In this document: positions 58,936 through 64,000 of the stretch, piece after piece
Layout of the letters: the number at the start of each line of letters is the position of its first letter
Numbering within the stretch: position 1 is the stretch's first letter
DNA from: Bifiguratus adelaidae
Taxonomy: Eukaryota; Mucoromycota; Endogonomycetes; Endogonales
Direction of reading: 5' to 3'
Length of the DNA: 64,000 bases
Assembly (NCBI GenBank): GCA_002261195.1
Contig: MVBO01000019.1
Coordinates: forward strand, 1 to 64,000
Program-made: the position numbers and the translations under genes
The notes under the pieces: generated by a model
Seen by the model: the letters and a program-made list of their open reading frames with translations, nothing else
What the model was told of the DNA's origin: nothing
The model's database searches: none

Positions 58936-59799
58936 TCATTTCGCTCTTTCACCAAGAGCCTTGTAAGCATCCTCTAGCTGCTTCTCCAAGCGAGTAATTC
59001 TATCGAGATAGTCATTTTCCTTCTTCACAAGGTTGTTCTTGTCGCTCTCCAACAATGCAACCTTGAGATTCAGTTGACCGTTTTCAGACTCGAGCTCCGC
59101 TACCTTCGTCTCAAGATTTTCGAGACGAGCAACCTTCTTCGCGCGAGAACGACGAGCAGCATCGGTGTTCCTCTGACGCTTGATGATGACCTCTTCTGGT
59201 TCTTCCTCGTCATCGCGTCCGTGACGGCTACGCTTGCCAGACACAGAGGCAGGGGACCTCATAGGAGTGGAAGGGGGATGATGGTCCTCCACTTTGGTAT
59301 CCCAAGAGTATCCATGCAGATCAGCAAGACCATTGTGAGCAAGGGTAGGAAAGAAGTTGAGCTTCTTTTCCATCTCTGGACTGCTCCGTGGAGCAGTAGC
59401 GGGTGTGATGGGAGAGCTAGAGATGGACTCGATGTTGATGACTGGGGAGTGGCTTGGGTCGAGGATGGGTGTACCAAAGAGTGCAGTGTCGGGGGCGTTC
59501 ATGAGATCAATGATGTTGCTGAAAAGCGCGCCGTGAGGGCTATCAACTTCCGGGCTTGGCGCCTCAGGGAGGACACCTACGCGCTGCAGATCATCGTGGA
59601 GCCAGCTGTCCACCAATGCCTCAGCACCGATGTCAGAAGACATGGCGCCGTCGCAGATATAATCGCTGCCGCCCAAAGCAACAAATATGTCCTTGAAATA
59701 GTTCGGATCGTTCATCTTCTTTTGATGTTCGTTCAAGATGGTATCGACGTTAAGAGCGTTGTTTTGATGCATGGAAGTTTGGTCGTTAGCGGGGACCAT
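58936..59799 (-). CDS. GCN4/CPC1-like bZIP transcription factor
   Basis: Single exon, 287 aa. The C-terminal bZIP has the basic region KRQRNTDAARRSRAKKVARLE (N..AA..SR) and a leucine zipper continuing through LETKVAELESENGQL to LEKQLEDAY, as in GCN4/CPC1. Acidic and hydrophobic segments upstream (YFKDIFVALGG, DSWLHDDLQRVG, NIIDLMNAPDTALFG) look like activation motifs. The expected role is general amino acid control under starvation. The frame's first ATG is 59799. Two short uORFs lie 5' of it (60067-60084 and 59908-59976), the arrangement used for translational control of GCN4 and CPC1. Confidence 0.88.
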   Translation of the reverse strand: MVPANDQTSMHQNNALNVDTILNEHQKKMNDPNYFKDIFVALGGSDYICDGAMSSDIGAEALVDSWLHDDLQRVGVLPEAPSPEVDSPHGALFSNIIDLMNAPDTALFGTPILDPSHSPVINIESISSSPITPATAPRSSPEMEKKLNFFPTLAHNGLADLHGYSWDTKVEDHHPPSTPMRSPASVSGKRSRHGRDDEEEPEEVIIKRQRNTDAARRSRAKKVARLENLETKVAELESENGQLNLKVALLESDKNNLVKKENDYLDRITRLEKQLEDAYKALGERAK

Positions 59800-59907
59800 G
59801 GTGTGCAAAAGCAGATATTGAAAATCGAATGCAATGAAAAAGCAGACTTGAATAGACTACGGTAAATGAAACACGATTGGGCGTAAAGCTCCGTGAATGT
59901 AGAGGGT

Positions 59908-59976
59908 TCACCGGTGAGTAAGAGCGCGGGGTTTGCACCTTCGTTTTAGTGCAGATTTGTGTGTGAGGGAAGCCAT
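59908..59976 (-). promoter_or_regulatory. uORF 2 of the bZIP gene (22 codons)
   Basis: ATG at 59976 and TGA ending at 59908; 22 sense codons. The stop is 108 bp before the main ATG. It is Lys/Arg-rich (KSALKRRCKPR). It would block scanning ribosomes unless bypassed. Confidence 0.5.
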
Positions 59977-60066
59977 GTTGGGCGACTTGCTTTGCCTGAG
60001 AGGCGGAAAGGACTTGCGATCAAATACTTTCTGTAACAAAGAGTCGACTAAAAGTCGAGAGCGAAT

Positions 60067-60084
60067 TTAGTGGAAGAAAACCAT
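60067..60084 (-). promoter_or_regulatory. uORF 1 of the bZIP gene (5 codons)
   Basis: ATG GTT TTC TTC CAC TAA on the minus strand, 90 bp upstream of uORF 2. A very short first uORF that permits re-initiation, followed by an inhibitory second one, is the GCN4/CPC1/ATF4 pattern. It matters only if the transcript starts upstream of 60084; the next gene's stop codon is at 60235, which leaves 150 bp for the promoter. Confidence 0.45.
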
Positions 60085-60234
60085 GTCGATATTCTCCTAT
60101 GTGCGTAAGTGTAGAAAGTATATGAGAGAGAAATGCAAGGAAAGGTCTTGAAATCAACAGGTAAATAAACGAGTGACCCGAGTCCATGCTTGAGGAAAAT
60201 TTGATTGTTGTACAACATTTTGATTGGCTGGTGG

Positions 60235-60878
60235 TTATGACTCATTGCCCCCAAGCCTATTTTGGAGCGCTTCTAATGGCATGTACCATGGCATTGCGCG
60301 GCTATACTTGAAGCGTGTGAGAGGATGAAAAGGTGGGACAATGATATGAAGGTGGAGATGATCCACGGAATCGAAGGGTGGTACGTGGAATCCCACTCTA
60401 AAATGGGTTCAGCAGGCATGAAGCAGCAATGAGAGCATACGGACTTGCACTGATGTGGATCTTTGATGCCATGATTTTCCAGAATCGTGTGAGCCACGCG
60501 TTTCATTCTCGACACTGTAACACCTTTTAATTAGGCCAGGGCCAGGGCACTGCGAGAGATGCAAATCTTACGCAAGGGTAAATCATTCTTTGAGAGATCC
60601 TTAACCGTGCCTGAACAAAAGTGTATGGTTGGTAACCATGGCCATGATTTGGTGACAACCCCTTACCAATGTGTTTTATGGGAATGAGCAAAAGATGAAT
60701 GCGACCGCCTGGAGCGCGATCGTGAAACGTTTTAAACTCTTCATCCTGGATAGGCGACATGGAATAAGCCATGGGATCAAAGTCACTCTTCGCGATAGCA
60801 GACCTCGTATACAATCTTGAATCCAAGATCCGCTCGCACGTCGCAGAAGACGCAAGGCCCTGTGCCGCACCAGCGCAT
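60235..60878 (-). CDS. HIT-domain protein, HINT3-like
   Basis: Five exons (minus): 60878-60804, 60745-60667, 60610-60572, 60514-60445, 60397-60235; 141 aa, not visible as one open frame. The HIT fold is clear: CVFCDV near the start, DEEFKTFHDRAPGGRIHLLLIP, then the triad DHLHLHIIV (H-x-H-x-H) and WYMPLEALQNRLGG at the end. HINT3-type enzymes hydrolyse AMP-lysine and adenosine phosphoramidates. All splice phases close and the triad appears only after splicing. The ATG at 60878 lies 133 bp from the divergent complex I gene, so they probably share a promoter region. Confidence 0.88.
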
Positions 60879-61011
60879 AGGATGGAAGAAGTTACCATGT
60901 ATAAGATCTTAGGCATTGGGGCCAAAATCGTGACGTCACCGTTCTTCATATTTGTTGTGGCCGCCTTCTGGGAAGACTCGTCAGTGCTGGAAAGCTCAAC
61001 CGGTTATCGGC

Positions 61012-61963
<952 letters not shown>

Positions 61964-62178
61964 CTGCAAAAAGAATAAAATTTGTCTTTTGATGACGTGG
62001 CAGTTTTCTCCAATTTTTTTATTAACTTCTGGACAGCTTGGCTTCCTGTTTGCATCACTCTTCGTCAACATCATTGCCACTGTCTATTGTGAAAGAAAGC
62101 TAGCATTTTTGTCAACTTCCATCACCCGCGTCACCACTCCCATTGTCACTTACACCTTTCCAAGTAACACTTACCACC

Positions 62179-63236
62179 ATGTCCGGACCCGACAAAGTTT
62201 CTACCCCAAATGCCGACGATCACTTCAAGACCAACGGGAATCACGAACTCACTGAAGACGCGAACGGTACGACTTTGAGCCTTCGGGCTCTCGTTTCCAC
62301 CAAGGAAGCCGGTGTTATTATCGGTAAGGGTGGCAAAAACGTCGCGGATCTCCGAGAGGAGACCGATGTCAAAGCTGGCGTGTCAAAGGTCATTCAGGGC
62401 GTCCATGATCGCGTGCTTACAGTTTCCGGAAGTCTCGAAGGCGTGGCTAAGGTAATTCTCGCTGCATTTATATGGGAGCGACACGTGTCAATGAAGATTA
62501 TGCTCATTTGCGCCTCTAGGCCTTTTCCATGATTGCTGGTACCATTCTGGAGAACACGACTATACCCAACACTTTGACATCTACCATTACTCCCACCACC
62601 GCAACCATCCGTCTGCTCATTTCGCATAACCTCATGGGATCCATCATTGGTCGCCAAGGCGTCAAGATCAAAAATATTCAAGATATGTCTGGTGTCCGCA
62701 TGGTTGCATCCAAGGACATGCTACCTCAATCCACTGAACGCGTCGTCGATGTCCAGGGTACACCTGAAGGTATTCACATCGCTATCACGGAGATCGGACG
62801 CTGCCTCCTGGAAGACTGGGAACGTGGTGTCGGTACCGTCTTATACAACCCTTCCGTTAGACTGACCCATAGCAACTATTCCTCCGATTGGGACAAGAAA
62901 CCTGCCTCGCCAACCTCCACTGGACGACCCAATTCATCATCCACATCTGCGGCATTCCTCAACAATCCAAATATTCGCACCCAAAACATCTCTATTCCAA
63001 ACGACATGGTTGGCTGTATCATAGGCAAGGGGGGAGCCAAGATTGCTGAGATACGGCAACTATCAGGTAGTCGCATCAGCATTGCCAAGACTCCCCATGA
63101 CGAAAGTGGTGAAAGGATGTTCACCATACAGGGAACACCCGAAGCCAACGAAAAAGCACTTTACCTCCTCTTTGCCCAATTGGAGAGTGAAAAAGAGAGG
63201 AGACTCAACAGTGCAGAGAACGAGGTTGAAGAGTAA
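62179..63236 (+). CDS. Triple-KH RNA-binding protein (PBP2/HEK2/Rnc1-like)
   Basis: Exons 62179-62451 and 62520-63236; 329 aa. Three KH domains with GxxG loops: VIIGKGGKNV (about residue 53), SIIGRQGVKI (about 130) and CIIGKGGAKI (about 250). Each is followed by the expected VQGTPE- or VSGSLE-type strand. A Ser/Thr/Pro-rich linker separates KH2 and KH3, as in poly(C)-binding proteins. Yeast Hek2/Pbp2 and fission yeast Rnc1 regulate mRNA localisation and stability, Rnc1 in the cell-wall-integrity MAPK pathway. The intron lies within the first KH domain. The exact orthologue is uncertain; the domain content is not. Confidence 0.93.
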
Positions 63237-63374
63237 TAGCGCACACGCATAAGCCAAAAATGACCCCTCTGTAACAATCATTCCCTTCAATACAACCTGG
63301 CGTCCTCATTGTCGAAATTGCGACTGGCGATTATTTCCCTTCAGCCTTTTGACAGCACATGTTCTGATTGCAAC

Positions 63375-64000
63375 ATGTCTGCAAACGCACAGATATACAA
63401 GGCCACCTATAGTGGTGTGCCTGTATATGAGTTTCTATGCAAGGGCGTTGCGGTCATGCGCAGACGCTCTGATTCATACCTCAACGCAACACAGATCCTT
63501 AAAGTCGCCGATTTTGACAAGCCGCAGCGCACGCGGATTTTGGAGCGTGAGGTGCAAAAGGGAGAGCACGAGAAGGTCCAGGGAGGCTACGGCAAATATC
63601 AAGGTGAGTTGAACGGTCGTAGCTCTTAAACCAAGGTCGTTGTCATTTGCGTGACGAGCCTTGTCTATTTCGCGTTTTTCTTCATACTGACGCTCTGGTT
63701 GTGCTTGTGTCCAGGTACATGGGTACCTTTTGAAAGAGGGATTGAACTGGCAAAACAGTATAACGTTCTCCATGACTTACAACCTATATTCGATTACAAC
63801 CAAGACGGTAAATCGCCTCCACTTGCTCCGAAGCACATCACGGCCGCTACCAACCGACCACGCAAGCCGCGAGTGCCAAAGCCTGTCACAGGTGGAAAAG
63901 GCGGAAAGAAGATGCCGAGGGCGCTGTCTAACCGTATGAGCATGCGCAGTTATTCGGATTCTGAAATTTCCGAAGATATGTTGGACGAGTCTGAGGATGA
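63375..64000 (+). CDS. APSES transcription factor, Mbp1/Swi4-like (5' part)
   Basis: Exons 63375-63603 and 63715 to the window end; about 171 residues are visible. The KilA-N/APSES DNA-binding domain covers most of them: [71 protein letters not shown] basic region ([19 protein letters not shown]) and an acidic Ser stretch follow. Mbp1 and Swi4 drive G1/S gene expression in complex with Swi6; ankyrin repeats would be expected beyond the window. The frame is still open at 64000. Confidence 0.92.

Overview
The window is nuclear DNA of a filamentous fungus. Genes are dense and intron-rich, with mostly 44-60 nt introns ending in AG, and nearly all products are fungal housekeeping proteins. A GPI-type chitin deacetylase, a trehalose phosphorylase, a YABBY-like HMG protein, an APSES factor and MATA-type HMG-box proteins point to an early-diverging lineage, most likely Mucoromycota. 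That placement is inference; no rRNA or other marker is present.

Layout. 1.0-9.3 kb: JMJD5-like hydroxylase and PTC7-like phosphatase (divergent), then peroxisomal dienoyl-CoA isomerase, chitin deacetylase and trehalose phosphorylase on the plus strand. 9.5-14.1 kb: 5-oxoprolinase (minus). 14.1-23.0 kb: a gene-poor accessory block with two opposed MATA-type HMG-box genes (HMG1 at 17.5 kb, HMG2 at 21.3 kb), an unknown 266-aa gene 'X' beside HMG2, and between the HMG genes a broken copy of X followed by a decayed piece of 5-oxoprolinase. 23.2-39.9 kb: HEL2/ZNF598, MON2, DNA ligase IV and a kinesin-6. 40.7-50.8 kb: Gfo/Idh oxidoreductase, an Slt2-type MAP kinase with an unusual TQY loop, a flavin monooxygenase, an F-box/zf-UBP/DUSP protein, a 76-aa YABBY-like protein and an alpha/beta-hydrolase fused to a dual-specificity phosphatase. 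50.9-64.0 kb: a fungal transcription factor, a 905-aa Ala-rich helical membrane protein, a WrbA/Pst2 flavodoxin, a small unknown, a GCN4-like bZIP with two uORFs, a HIT protein, complex I NDUFS8, a three-KH protein and the 5' part of an Mbp1/Swi4-like APSES gene cut by the window end.

Main discovery. The order 5-oxoprolinase - HMG1 - broken X - broken 5-oxoprolinase - HMG2 - X is what joining two alternative haplotypes, 5-oxoprolinase-HMG-X, would leave. Similarity between the two X copies stops at the X stop codon, as at an idiomorph border. I propose a mating-type (sex) locus that became homothallic by fusing two idiomorphs, with flanking genes different from the TptA/RnhA genes of classical Mucorales.

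Coordinates of spliced genes are my own splice reconstructions; reading frame was checked through every junction, but no transcript data were available.
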